DNA of 64,000 nucleotides from Oscillospiraceae bacterium (lineage in GTDB: Bacteria; Bacillota; Clostridia; Oscillospirales; Acutalibacteraceae). The notes under the pieces are model-generated. The model did not search any database and had not been told where the DNA came from. It worked only from the letters and a program-made list of their open reading frames with translations. The position numbers and the translations under genes were made by a program. Position 1 is the stretch's first letter, and each line of letters starts with the position of its first letter. Location: contig JAKVOA010000001.1 of NCBI GenBank assembly GCA_022483045.1, positions 1,201,750-1,265,749 of the forward strand, read 5' to 3'. This document shows positions 8,204 to 17,074 of the stretch, piece after piece.

Positions 8204-8240
8204 AAAAAAGCGGCGCACCCATTCTTTTGCAGGGCCGCCG
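8204..8240 (-). terminator. Terminator of the amt-PII gene
   Basis: On the minus strand CGGCG and CGCCG arms, extended by CCC/GGG, form a stem followed by six T. It lies 37 nt after the amt stop codon. Confidence 0.65.
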
Positions 8241-8276
8241 TCTTCTTGTTTAACTCTCAGAGTTTACGGGCTGTTT

Positions 8277-10046
8277 TCAGTCCTCACCCTGCAGTGCGTC
8301 AAATCCGGTTTCACCGGTACGCACTTTCACAACATCACGCACATCGTAGACAAAGATCTTGCCATCGCCGATGTGGCCGGTATACAGAACTTTCTTTGCA
8401 GTGTCGACCACTGTCTTGACCGGGATTGCGGAAACAACCATTTCCAGCTTGACCTTTGGAAGCAGATTAACGTCGTCAATCTTTACACCGCGGTAGTATT
8501 CCTGACGGCCTTTCTGCGTGCCGCAGCCAAGTACGTGGGTAACGGTCATGCCCATAATACCGATATCATTCATGGCCTTTTTCATATCTTCAAAGCGGTT
8601 CTGGTTAAAGAGCATAACAACCTTTGTCAGCGGAGCTTCCGGATTTGCGGAAGTCGACGGTGCAGGCATATGCTCGACCGGAACAGACTTTTCAACAGAA
8701 GCAACCGAAGCCTTAAAGGCGGTTTCGGCACGAACCTTACCTTCGCTGATGCCTGTCAAAACAGCTGGAGGCATCGGCATAAAGTCAGCGTAAGAGCTGG
8801 GAATGCCATGCTCGGTAACATCAAGGCCGCGCAGTTCTTCTTCTTCGCTGCAGCGCAGGCCGATGGTGTGCTTCAGAATCTGGAAGACGACGGTAATGCT
8901 GACGGCAATGAAAGCCGCAACAGAAACAACGCCAAGCAGCTGTGTACCCAGCAGCTTAAAGCCGCCGCCGTAGAACAGACCCGAGTTTTCACCGAACGTA
9001 TCATTCATCGGGTACTTTGCAAACAAACCAACAAGGATGGTGCCCAAGGCACCGTTTACACAGTGCACGCCAACTGCACCGACGGGGTCATCAATGTGCA
9101 GCTTTTTGTCCAGCAGTTCAACGCCAAAAGTGACAGCGAAGCCGGAAATAATGCCGATAATCAAAGCGCCAACCGGAGTGACCGTGTCACAACCGGCAGT
9201 GATGGCAACCAGGCCTGCCAGAGCGCCGTTCAGGGTCATGGAAATGTCAGGCTTGCCATAGCGCAACCAAGTGAAGATCATAACTGTGCAGGTAGCAACT
9301 GCAGCGGAGATGTTGGTGTTCATAAAGATAAGACCGGCGGAAGTGATGGACTTTGTGTTGTCCATGCAGACAGTGGAGCCGCCGTTGAAACCAAACCAGC
9401 AGAACCAAAGAATAAATACGCCCAAAGCGCCCAAAGTTAAGCTGTGCCCTAGTATTGCACGCGGCTTGCCGTCTTTGTCATACTTGCCGATACGGGGCCC
9501 AAGGATGATGGCGCCAACCAAAGCGCAAATGCCGCCGACCATATGTACAGCGGTGGAACCGGCGAAATCATGGAAGCCGAGCGTGGAAAGCCAGCCGCCG
9601 CCCCAGATCCAGTGGCCGGTAATGGGGTAAAGGATACCGCTGATGACAGCGGAATAAATGCAGTAAGAAATGAATTTCGTGCGCTCTGCCATAGCGCCGG
9701 AAACGATTGTAGCAGAGGTTGCGCAGAAGACGGTCTGGAAAATGACGTATGCCCATTTAGGTACGCCTGTAGGCAGAATCTGTGCATAAGACTGCTGAAT
9801 GCCAGGGTCGAGCCAGCCGAAAAAGCCATTGCCGGCACCAAACATGACGCCAAAACCGATTAAGAAAAACAGAGGTGTTCCGATACAGAAATCCATCAAG
9901 TTTTTCATAATGATGTTGCCTGCATTCTTTGCTCGCGTAAAGCCGGTTTCAACCATTGCAAAGCCAGCCTGCATGAAGAATACCAGTGCTGCACCCACCA
10001 AAGTCCATATGGTGTTTACAGCCGAAGCTGCTACAGTTCCATTCAT
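8277..10046 (-). CDS. amt: Ammonium transporter with fused C-terminal PII (GlnK-like) domain
   Basis: Residues 1 to about 410 form an Amt/Mep/Rh ammonium channel with eleven hydrophobic segments, the GFAMVETGFTRAKNAGN start, the DFAGSTAVH signature and a second pore histidine in VGVHCVNGALGT. After a linker of about 60 residues, residues 475-589 form a complete PII domain, including VLGCGTQKG and the C-terminal YTGHIGDGKIFVYD nucleotide-binding loop. PII proteins normally bind Amt from the cytosol and block the pore when nitrogen is plentiful; here the plug is covalently attached. The T-loop keeps Gln39 (E. coli numbering) but has no tyrosine at position 51 by my alignment, so uridylylation is unlikely. 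It lies 3' of glnN with a terminator between. Confidence 0.93.
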   Translation of the reverse strand: MNGTVAASAVNTIWTLVGAALVFFMQAGFAMVETGFTRAKNAGNIIMKNLMDFCIGTPLFFLIGFGVMFGAGNGFFGWLDPGIQQSYAQILPTGVPKWAYVIFQTVFCATSATIVSGAMAERTKFISYCIYSAVISGILYPITGHWIWGGGWLSTLGFHDFAGSTAVHMVGGICALVGAIILGPRIGKYDKDGKPRAILGHSLTLGALGVFILWFCWFGFNGGSTVCMDNTKSITSAGLIFMNTNISAAVATCTVMIFTWLRYGKPDISMTLNGALAGLVAITAGCDTVTPVGALIIGIISGFAVTFGVELLDKKLHIDDPVGAVGVHCVNGALGTILVGLFAKYPMNDTFGENSGLFYGGGFKLLGTQLLGVVSVAAFIAVSITVVFQILKHTIGLRCSEEEELRGLDVTEHGIPSSYADFMPMPPAVLTGISEGKVRAETAFKASVASVEKSVPVEHMPAPSTSANPEAPLTKVVMLFNQNRFEDMKKAMNDIGIMGMTVTHVLGCGTQKGRQEYYRGVKIDDVNLLPKVKLEMVVSAIPVKTVVDTAKKVLYTGHIGDGKIFVYDVRDVVKVRTGETGFDALQGED

Positions 10047-10092
10047 AAGATTACTCCCTTATTCTTATTTGTATATCTTTATATATATATAG

Positions 10093-10131
10093 AAAAAGAG
10101 CCGTGGCAGAGTGATTCCTCTGCTGCGGCTC
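10093..10131 (-). terminator. Terminator between glnN and amt
   Basis: GAGCCG and GCAGAG arms pair with CTCTGC and CGGCTC with a small internal loop, and five T follow on the minus strand. It ends glnN transcripts or limits read-through into amt, which begins 47 nt further on. Confidence 0.8.
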
Positions 10132-10169
10132 CATTGCCTTTTGCATAAGTAAATTTTGTTTCTTTTCAG

Positions 10170-12266
10170 TTAAACATGATAAATCAAATCAGAGTAGGTT
10201 GGGAAAGGCCAGTAGGCAGTACCGGTCACAGTTTCCAGCTTATCGGCATCGCCGCGCAGGGTTTCCATTGCCGGCAGGACCAAGTCTTTGTAGGCACAGG
10301 CGTTCTCTTCAAAGTTAGAAATTGCCGCAGCTTTGTCGACAGCGTCCTGAAGATCGTATGCTTCATCATAGACCTTTGCGCTCAAGTCGCTGAGCATTGT
10401 CACACGCTCATACTCGACGTGGCAGTTCATATTCGGATTCATTGCCTTCTTGTGCGTAAACGCAAGGCTCAGGTCATCCACATATTTTTCGACTGCCGGC
10501 AGGATCTGCTTGTTAACCATATCTATCATGGTCAAAGCCTCAATATTGAGGGTCTTGCTGTAGTTTTCCATTGAAACTTCATAGCGAGAGCGCATCTCAA
10601 CTTCGGTAAAGATATGGTGTTTGGTAAAGAGCTCGACATTCTTTTTGTCGAGGAAATGCGGCATGGCATCGACTGTAGTTTTCAAGTTCAGCAGGCCGCG
10701 CTTTTGGGCTTCTTTTACCCACTCATCGGTGTAGCCATCGCCATTAAAGACAATGCGCTTGTGCTCTTTAATAGTCTTGCGCACCAGGGAATCCAGGTCT
10801 TTCTTAAAGTTTTTGCTCTTTTCGAGTTTATCGGCAAAGCCCTCAAGTTCTTCCGCAACAATGGTATTGAGCACAACGTTCGGCCCAGAAATGGATGCTG
10901 CGGAGCCAAGCATACGGAACTCAAATTTATTGCCGGTAAAAGCAAAGGGAGAGGTGCGGTTGCGGTCTGTGCTGTCTTTCGGGAAACGCGGCAGCGTATG
11001 TACGCCGACTTTTAAAATTTCTTTATCTTTCTGGCTGTACGGCTTGCCTTTTTCGATGCACTCCAGGATTTCGGTCAGCTCGTCACCGAGAAACATGCTT
11101 AAAATAGCCGGCGGTGCTTCGTTGGCACCCAAGCGGTGGTCATTGCCGGGACTTGCAACGGAAATGCGCAGCAAATCCTGGTATTCATCAACTGCTTTTA
11201 CGACTGCAACCAGGAACAGAAGGAACTGCGCGTTTTCCATAGGGGAATCGCCGGGCTCAAGCAGATTGTCACCGGTATCTGTGGAAATAGACCAGTTGTC
11301 GTGCTTGCCGGAACCATTGACACCCTCAAAGGGCTTCTCGTGCAGCAGGCAGTACATACCGTGGCGCTCTGCCACTTTCTTCATGACTTCCATGGTCAGC
11401 TGGTTGTGGTCTGCGGCAACATTGGTATTCGTAAAAATCGGCGCCAGTTCATGCTGAGCAGGTGCAACTTCATTGTGCTCTGTCTTTGCCAAAACGCCCA
11501 GTTTCCAAAGCTCATCGTCCAGGTCGCGCATGAAATCGGCCACTTTCATTTTAATTGTACCGAAGTAGTGGTCTTCCAGTTCCTGCCCGCGCGGCGGGCG
11601 TGCACCAAACAGGGTGCGACCGGTCAGCACCAAATCTTCACGCTGATTGTAAAGGTTGCGGTCAATCAGGAAATACTCCTGCTCGGGGCCGACAGTGGAG
11701 TTAATGCGCTGTGTTTTGGTGTCGCCAAACAGTCTCACAATGCGCAGTGCCTGTTTATTGAGCGCCTCCATAGAGCGCAGCAGCGGTGTTTTTTTATCCA
11801 GTGCTTCGCCAGTGTAAGAACAGAATACTGTAGGGATACAAAGGGTCTTTCCTTTAATAAAGGCATAGCTGGTGGGGTCCCATGCGGTATAGCCGCGGGC
11901 TTCAAAGGTGGCGCGCAGCCCGCCGGATGGAAAAGAGCTGGCGTCCGGTTCCCCACGGACTAATTCTTTACCGGAAAACTCCATCATCACGGAGCCATCC
12001 CCTGCAGGGGAAATGAAGCTGTCGTGCTTTTCGGCGGTAATACCGGTCATGGGCTGAAACCAATGGGTAAAGTGCGTACAGCCATTTTCCAGTGCCCAGT
12101 CTTTCATCGCGCTGGCCACCGTGTTGGCAATACCCACATCCAGGCTTTTTCCTTCCTGAATGGTTTTCTCCAATGCTTTAAAGGTGTCGCGCGGAAGGCG
12201 CTCCTGCATAGTCCGCTCATCAAAGACCATGCTTCCGAAGATTTCCGGCACAGATGCTGTTGCCAT
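10170..12266 (-). CDS. glnN: Glutamine synthetase type III
   Basis: The enzyme makes glutamine from glutamate, ammonia and ATP. The 698-residue length, the N-terminal GSMVFDE region and the motifs [23 protein letters not shown] and [10 protein letters not shown] are those of GSIII, and all metal- and substrate-binding positions I can recognise are intact. The ATG at 12266 has GGAGGG upstream; in-frame codons further upstream read through the leader terminator and are not supported. It is divergent from the glutamate synthase operon and has its own consensus promoter and a terminator in the leader. It is probably the main glutamine synthetase of the cell. Confidence 0.95.
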   Translation of the reverse strand: MATASVPEIFGSMVFDERTMQERLPRDTFKALEKTIQEGKSLDVGIANTVASAMKDWALENGCTHFTHWFQPMTGITAEKHDSFISPAGDGSVMMEFSGKELVRGEPDASSFPSGGLRATFEARGYTAWDPTSYAFIKGKTLCIPTVFCSYTGEALDKKTPLLRSMEALNKQALRIVRLFGDTKTQRINSTVGPEQEYFLIDRNLYNQREDLVLTGRTLFGARPPRGQELEDHYFGTIKMKVADFMRDLDDELWKLGVLAKTEHNEVAPAQHELAPIFTNTNVAADHNQLTMEVMKKVAERHGMYCLLHEKPFEGVNGSGKHDNWSISTDTGDNLLEPGDSPMENAQFLLFLVAVVKAVDEYQDLLRISVASPGNDHRLGANEAPPAILSMFLGDELTEILECIEKGKPYSQKDKEILKVGVHTLPRFPKDSTDRNRTSPFAFTGNKFEFRMLGSAASISGPNVVLNTIVAEELEGFADKLEKSKNFKKDLDSLVRKTIKEHKRIVFNGDGYTDEWVKEAQKRGLLNLKTTVDAMPHFLDKKNVELFTKHHIFTEVEMRSRYEVSMENYSKTLNIEALTMIDMVNKQILPAVEKYVDDLSLAFTHKKAMNPNMNCHVEYERVTMLSDLSAKVYDEAYDLQDAVDKAAAISNFEENACAYKDLVLPAMETLRGDADKLETVTGTAYWPFPTYSDLIYHV

Positions 12267-12354
12267 AACGTAATCCCTCCAGGTATCAAAAGATTTCCTG
12301 TAAATAATATAGGCAAGAATCATTTCCTGCACAAATGCTAACTGAAAATTAAAT

Positions 12355-12391
12355 AAAAAAGGCACGGCGGCCAAAAAGCCGCAGCGCCTTT
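12355..12391 (-). terminator. Leader terminator (putative attenuator) of glnN
   Basis: On the minus strand AAAGGC and the following GC-rich arm pair with GCCGCC and GCCTTT (one mismatch), loop TTTTT, then a run of six T. It begins only about 9 nt after the predicted transcription start and lies about 90 nt before the glnN ATG, so full-length glnN mRNA requires read-through or antitermination. Confidence 0.75.
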
Positions 12392-12406
12392 GCTACTATG
12401 CTTTGC

Positions 12407-12435
12407 ATTATATGCCTGCAGGTGATATTTGTCAA
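12407..12435 (-). promoter_or_regulatory. Predicted sigma-A promoter of glnN
   Basis: On the minus strand a perfect TTGACA (12430-12435) and a perfect TATAAT (12407-12412) are separated by exactly 17 nt. Such a strong promoter placed directly before a terminator is the usual arrangement for control by attenuation. Confidence 0.85.
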
Positions 12436-12478
12436 TAGAAAATATGGAAATTGAAGCACAAACTTTAAAAACCGTCAT

Positions 12479-12500
12479 TCTTACTCACTGGTAAGAGTAA
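12479..12500. repeat. Inverted repeat between the divergent glnN and glutamate synthase promoters
   Basis: CTTACTC and GAGTAAG form a perfect 7-bp inverted repeat with an 8-nt centre. It lies between the two promoters, upstream of both -35 boxes, and could be a protein-binding site shared by the two operons. Confidence 0.4.
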
Positions 12501-12566
12501 GCCACGGCTAAAATTGATAATTTTGCAGGAATCTTCTGCCGACATGCAAAAACGCGCGAAAAAGCG

Positions 12567-12595
12567 TTGACGAATACAATCTATATGCGTATAAT
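12567..12595 (+). promoter_or_regulatory. Predicted sigma-A promoter of the glutamate synthase operon
   Basis: TTGACG (12567-12572) and TATAAT (12590-12595) are separated by 17 nt. It drives the operon at 12740-17800 and mirrors the glnN promoter. Confidence 0.85.
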
Positions 12596-12612
12596 AAGGG
12601 GCAGTGAACAAA

Positions 12613-12667
12613 GGCGTTCATTACAAGGGGATTTTCTGTAAATTCCGTGTAATGAATGCTTTTTTTA
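12613..12667 (+). terminator. Leader terminator (putative attenuator) of the glutamate synthase operon
   Basis: TTCATTACA pairs with TGTAATGAA, extended by GC pairs, around a 22-nt loop that can itself fold, and seven T follow. It starts about 11 nt after the predicted transcription start and about 70 nt before the first ATG. The same promoter-then-terminator layout occurs at glnN. Confidence 0.8.
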
Positions 12668-12739
12668 TTGTTTGCTTTACTTTTTTGAGTTGTTTTTGTT
12701 TCTTCTTTCTTTTATTAAGCTTTTAGGGAGGCACTCGTC

Positions 12740-13834
12740 ATGCAAAAAGAAGGCCAGATCCATATCCCCTCCGGCTGCGCGATTGCAGGCATTTTCTGCA
12801 AGGACGGCAGACGCGTCAGCGGCGAAAGCATGATTAATTCGATTCGGATTATGCACGACCGCAGCAACGGGCTGGGTGGCGGCTTTGCCGGCTACGGCAT
12901 TTACCCCGAGCATAAGGATGCTTACGCATTCCATGTATTTTACGACAGCATCACCGCAAAAGAGCAGGTGGAAGATTTTCTTGCCCATCACTTTGAAATC
13001 GAGAGCCTGTCAAAGATCCCAACCCGGCAGACTTTGGGCATTACCGATGCGCCCTTGATTTGGCGCTACTTTGTTTATCCGCTGCCACGCAAGCTGCACG
13101 ATGCACAGCTGGATGAGCGCGAATATGTGGTGCGCTGCGTGATGAATATTAACGCTCATATTGACGGCGCCTATGTCTTTTCTTCTGGCAAAAACATGGG
13201 TGTCTTTAAGGCAGTCGGCTACCCCGAAGATGTCGGCCGGTTTTATAAACTGGAAGAGTACGCGGGCTACTGCTGGACCGCTCACGGCCGCTACCCCACA
13301 AATACACCGGGCTGGTGGGGTGGTGCCCATCCTTTTGCGCTGCTGGATTACTCTATTGTACATAACGGCGAAATTTCGTCTTATGACGCAAACCGCCGCT
13401 GTATTGAGATGTATGGCTACAGCTGCAACCTGATGACAGATACAGAAGCCATTACTTATATTGTAGATTACCTCAACCGCCGGCAGGGCCTGACCTTGGA
13501 AGAAGTCGCCAATGTCATTGCGGCGCCTTTCTGGAGTACGATTGAGGCAATGCCCGAGCCAAAGCGCAGCCAGCTCACTTACCTGCGCAATACATTTGCA
13601 AGTTTACTGATTACCGGGCCGTTTTCCATACTGCTGGGCTTCAACGGCGGCCTGATGGCTTTGAATGACCGGCTGAAGCTGCGCTCTATGGTAGCCGCAC
13701 AAAAGGGTGAAACCATTTATGTTGCAAGTGAAGAGAGCGCAATCCGCCGTATACAGCCGAGCCTTGACCAAATTTGGTCGCCCATGGGCGGCGAACCGCT
13801 GATTTTCAGACTGAACGAAGGGGTGGAATTCTAA
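12740..13834 (+). CDS. Glutamate synthase, glutamine amidotransferase subunit (class II)
   Basis: This 364-residue Ntn-type amidotransferase releases ammonia from glutamine for the split glutamate synthase. The catalytic cysteine is expected to be Cys13 (SGCAIAGIF) after removal of a 12-residue propeptide, as in GltB precursors. The GRYPTNTPG motif and the VHNGEISSYDANR segment with its conserved HNGE match class II amidotransferases. GGGAGG precedes the ATG. It is the first of five genes with gaps of only 1-47 nt. In large GltB enzymes this domain is fused to the FMN domain; here it is separate, as in Thermotoga and archaea. Confidence 0.9.
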   Translation: MQKEGQIHIPSGCAIAGIFCKDGRRVSGESMINSIRIMHDRSNGLGGGFAGYGIYPEHKDAYAFHVFYDSITAKEQVEDFLAHHFEIESLSKIPTRQTLGITDAPLIWRYFVYPLPRKLHDAQLDEREYVVRCVMNINAHIDGAYVFSSGKNMGVFKAVGYPEDVGRFYKLEEYAGYCWTAHGRYPTNTPGWWGGAHPFALLDYSIVHNGEISSYDANRRCIEMYGYSCNLMTDTEAITYIVDYLNRRQGLTLEEVANVIAAPFWSTIEAMPEPKRSQLTYLRNTFASLLITGPFSILLGFNGGLMALNDRLKLRSMVAAQKGETIYVASEESAIRRIQPSLDQIWSPMGGEPLIFRLNEGVEF

Positions 13835-13835
13835 T

Positions 13836-15341
13836 ATGGCCATCAATTATATTGTACCAGAATATGAAGTTCTGCGTGACCCGCAGCGCTGCATTGCCTG
13901 CCGTGTCTGTGAGCGTCAGTGTGCCAATGAAGTGCACCGCTATGACCCGGAACTCAACTGCATGCGCAGCGACGAAACCAAGTGTGTCAACTGCCACCGC
14001 TGTGTTTCGCTGTGCCCAACCCATGCACTGAAAATTGTAAAGAATTCAGATACCTTTAAACTTAATGACAACTGGAGCAACCAGGCCATGACGGAAATCT
14101 ACCGTCAGGCAGATACCGGCGGCATGCTGCTTTCCTCTATGGGCAACCCAAACAACTACCCAGTCTACTGGGATAAAATGTTGATAAATGCCTCTCAGGT
14201 GACAAACCCCTCCATTGACCCGCTGCGCGAGCCGATGGAGACCCGTGTATATCTTGGCCGCAAGCCGGATCATGTAGAGCGCAAGGCAGACGGTACTCTG
14301 AAAGTCAACACACCCCCGCAGCTGCGGCTGGACGTGCCGATTATGTTCTCTGCCATGAGCTACGGCGCTATCAGCTACAACGCACACGAAAGTTTGGCGC
14401 GCGCAGCAACCGAACTGGGCACTTACTACAACACCGGCGAGGGCGGCCTTCATAAAGACTTCTATCAGTACGGTCCGCACACCATTGTACAGGTTGCTTC
14501 CGGCCGCTTTGGTGTACACCAAAAGTACCTAGAAGCCGGCGCCGCGATTGAAATTAAAATGGGGCAAGGCGCAAAGCCGGGCATCGGCGGCCATTTGCCG
14601 GGCACCAAGAGTGTAGGCGACGTGGCCCGCACCCGCATGATTCCAGAGGGCAGCGACGCTATTTCCCCCGCCCCGCACCACGACATTTACTCGATTGAAG
14701 ACCTGCGGCAGCTGGTCTATTCCTTAAAGGAAGCGACCAATTACCAAAAACCGATTATTGTAAAAATTGCCGCAGTACATAATGTAGCGGCAATCGCCAG
14801 CGGTATCGCCCGCAGCGGCGCCGATATTATTGCCATTGACGGCTTCCGCGGCGGCACCGGCGCCGCCCCTACCCGTATCCGCGACAACGTAGGTATTCCG
14901 ATTGAACTGGCACTTGCCAGTGTAGACCGCCGCCTGCGCGAAGAGGGTATCCGCAACAATGTTTCCCTGGTGGTCGGCGGCTCTATCCGCAACTCCGCCG
15001 ATGTGGTAAAGGCGATTGCGCTTGGCGCGGACGCCGTTTACATTGCTACAGCAGCGCTGCTGGCACTGGGATGTCATTTGTGCAGAACCTGCCAAAGCGG
15101 CAAATGCAACTGGGGCATTGCCACCCAGCGCCCGGACCTTGTAAAACGCCTGAACCCAAACATCGGCTATAAGCGCCTTGTCAATATGGTGAGCGCCTGG
15201 CAGCATGAAATCATGGAAATGATGGGCGGCATGGGAATTAACTCGATTGAAGCACTGAAAGGCAACCGCCTGATGCTGCGCGGCATCGGCCTGAATGAAA
15301 AGGAACTGGAGATTTTGGGCATTCAGCATGCCGGCGAATAA
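13836..15341 (+). CDS. Glutamate synthase, FMN-binding synthase subunit with N-terminal ferredoxin domain
   Basis: This 501-residue subunit reductively transfers ammonia to 2-oxoglutarate. Residues about 13-65 carry two four-cysteine [4Fe-4S] motifs (CIACRVCERQC and CVNCHRCVSLC). The rest is the FMN-binding barrel with GEGGLHKDF, KMGQGAKPGIGGHLPG, GFRGGTGAAPTRI and a late CHLCRTC...CNWGIATQ cysteine cluster for a third Fe-S centre. It begins one base after the amidotransferase stop. Confidence 0.92.
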   Translation: MAINYIVPEYEVLRDPQRCIACRVCERQCANEVHRYDPELNCMRSDETKCVNCHRCVSLCPTHALKIVKNSDTFKLNDNWSNQAMTEIYRQADTGGMLLSSMGNPNNYPVYWDKMLINASQVTNPSIDPLREPMETRVYLGRKPDHVERKADGTLKVNTPPQLRLDVPIMFSAMSYGAISYNAHESLARAATELGTYYNTGEGGLHKDFYQYGPHTIVQVASGRFGVHQKYLEAGAAIEIKMGQGAKPGIGGHLPGTKSVGDVARTRMIPEGSDAISPAPHHDIYSIEDLRQLVYSLKEATNYQKPIIVKIAAVHNVAAIASGIARSGADIIAIDGFRGGTGAAPTRIRDNVGIPIELALASVDRRLREEGIRNNVSLVVGGSIRNSADVVKAIALGADAVYIATAALLALGCHLCRTCQSGKCNWGIATQRPDLVKRLNPNIGYKRLVNMVSAWQHEIMEMMGGMGINSIEALKGNRLMLRGIGLNEKELEILGIQHAGE

Positions 15342-15388
15342 GTTCCCGATAAACCATAAACTTTGGACCTTTGAATGAGGTGTCACTG

Positions 15389-15823
15389 ATGAAACGAGTC
15401 TATGTCAATGAAGAATGGTGCCTGGGCTGCCATTTGTGCGAATATAACTGCGCGTTTGCCAATTCTGGCGAAGACTATATGCCAAAGGCACTAAAAGATA
15501 AAAAAATCAATCCACGCATTCAGGTAGAGGAAAGTGACAAAATCAACTTTGCCGTTTCCTGCCGCCACTGTGAAGACCCGCTGTGTGTAAAGAGCTGCAT
15601 TACCGGCGCGCTCTCTATCGACAACGGCGTCATTCGGGTGGATACCGACAAATGCGTGGGCTGCTATACCTGCATTCTGGTATGTCCCTACGGCTGTGTC
15701 ATGCCGGCGGACGACGGCCGTGTAATACAGAAATGTGAGTTGTGCACCCAAAACGCCTGCGGCGAGCCTGCCTGTGTAAAAGGCTGCCCCAACCAGGCCA
15801 TTGTCTATGAGGAGAGGGGGTAA
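15389..15823 (+). CDS. 4Fe-4S ferredoxin electron-transfer subunit
   Basis: The 144-residue protein has four cysteine clusters: CLGCHLCEYNC, CRHCEDPLCVKSC, CVGCYTCILVCPYGC and CELCTQNACGEPACVKGC. This is the CooF/HycB-like multi-cluster ferredoxin plan. It probably carries electrons between the FAD subunit (next gene) and the synthase. The ATG at 15389 is preferred because GAGGTG lies just upstream; an ATG at 15371 has no such site. It overlaps nothing and lies 4 nt before the next start. Confidence 0.85.
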   Translation: MKRVYVNEEWCLGCHLCEYNCAFANSGEDYMPKALKDKKINPRIQVEESDKINFAVSCRHCEDPLCVKSCITGALSIDNGVIRVDTDKCVGCYTCILVCPYGCVMPADDGRVIQKCELCTQNACGEPACVKGCPNQAIVYEERG

Positions 15824-15827
15824 AACA

Positions 15828-17072
15828 ATGAATTACGTCATTATCGGAAACTCAATCGCCGGAATCGGCTGCATTGAGGGCATTCGCGCCAAAGACCCGA
15901 CAGGCAGCATTGCCCTGGTCGGTGAAGAGCCGTACCCTGTCTACTCCCGCCCGCTCATCTCCTATCTGCTTTTGGGCCGGGTAGACGAAGAACACATGCA
16001 CTACCGCCCCAAAACTTTTTATCAGGATAACGATGTAAAAACATACTTTGGCCGCCGCGCGGAAAGCGTAGATGCTGCCAAAAAAGCCGTTGTGCTCGAT
16101 GACGGCACCTGCCTGCCTTATGACAAACTGCTGCTTGCAGCCGGCAGCCGCCCCTTTGTACCGCCGATGGCCGGACTGGATTCTGTAAAAAATAAATTTA
16201 CTTTTATGAATCTTGATTCAGCCAAAGCATTGGAAAAGGCCCTGACTCCCCAAAGCCGCGTGTTGATTATCGGCGCGGGACTGATTGGCTTGAAGTGTGC
16301 CGAGGGCATTGCCGCACGGGTCGCAGAAATCAATGTTGTAGATATGGCCGACCGTGTACTGCCCAGTATTCTGGACGAAACCGGCTCCGCTGTGATGCAG
16401 AAGCACCTGGAAAAACACAAGATGCACTTTTTTCTCTCTGACAGTGTCGCCCGCTTTGCAGACGGCATGGCAACCCTGAAAAGCGGGAAAACACTTGCGT
16501 ATGATATTGTTGTCGTTGCAGTCGGCGTGCGGCCAAACACGCAACTTGCTGAACAGGCCGGCTGCAAAGTAGAGCGCGGCATCTGCACAAATGTTTCCTG
16601 CGAAACGACAGTGCCCGGCATTTACGCTGCGGGCGACTGCGCTAAGAGCCACGATATTACCAGCGGCACAGACCGTGTGCTGGCGCTGCTGCCTAATGCA
16701 CACATGCAGGGCATGGCTGCAGGCACAAATATGGCTGGCGGCAGCGAGTACTATGACAAAGCCATTCCGATGAACTCTATTGGGTTCTTTGGTCTGCACA
16801 TCATCACCGCGGGCAGTTATGACGGTGAAGTTTACCTTTCGCAGAAAGACGGTGCCTATAAAAAGCTGTTTACCAAAGACAACCGCCTCACGGGCATGAT
16901 TCTAATTGGCGACATTCGCCGCGCGGGCATTTACACTTCCCTGATTCGGGAGCAGACACCGCTGGACAGCGTTGATTTTGACCTGATCAAAGAAAAACCG
17001 CAGCTGATGGCTTTCTCGAAAAAAGACCGCAAAATCAAGCTGGCTGGCGCAAAACAGGAAGGAGATGCCTGA
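15828..17072 (+). CDS. FAD-dependent NAD(P)H oxidoreductase of the glutamate synthase operon
   Basis: The 414-residue protein is a two-dinucleotide-binding flavoprotein with an N-terminal FAD loop (YVIIGNSIAGIGC), a central NAD loop (VLIIGAGLIGLKCAEG) and the GIYAAGDCA FAD motif near residue 265. It resembles the small NADH-dependent reductases related to nitrite reductase and rubredoxin reductase rather than classical GltD. I infer that it feeds electrons to the ferredoxin subunit. GGAGAGGGGG lies before the ATG at 15828. Confidence 0.85.
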   Translation: MNYVIIGNSIAGIGCIEGIRAKDPTGSIALVGEEPYPVYSRPLISYLLLGRVDEEHMHYRPKTFYQDNDVKTYFGRRAESVDAAKKAVVLDDGTCLPYDKLLLAAGSRPFVPPMAGLDSVKNKFTFMNLDSAKALEKALTPQSRVLIIGAGLIGLKCAEGIAARVAEINVVDMADRVLPSILDETGSAVMQKHLEKHKMHFFLSDSVARFADGMATLKSGKTLAYDIVVVAVGVRPNTQLAEQAGCKVERGICTNVSCETTVPGIYAAGDCAKSHDITSGTDRVLALLPNAHMQGMAAGTNMAGGSEYYDKAIPMNSIGFFGLHIITAGSYDGEVYLSQKDGAYKKLFTKDNRLTGMILIGDIRRAGIYTSLIREQTPLDSVDFDLIKEKPQLMAFSKKDRKIKLAGAKQEGDA

Positions 17073-17074
17073 AA

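Noticed and set aside
8121-9440. 439-codon frame on the plus strand opposite the amt-PII gene
   Set aside because: It is a mirror frame of a well-supported gene; the protein has no recognisable domain and no ribosome site.
11136-11963. 275-codon frame opposite glnN
   Set aside because: Antisense shadow of the conserved GSIII coding sequence.
12602-12660. Possible ANTAR dual-hexaloop motif in the glutamate synthase leader
   Set aside because: The only inner hairpin has a 5-7 nt loop without the A1/G4 rule, and there is no space for a first hairpin before the terminator.
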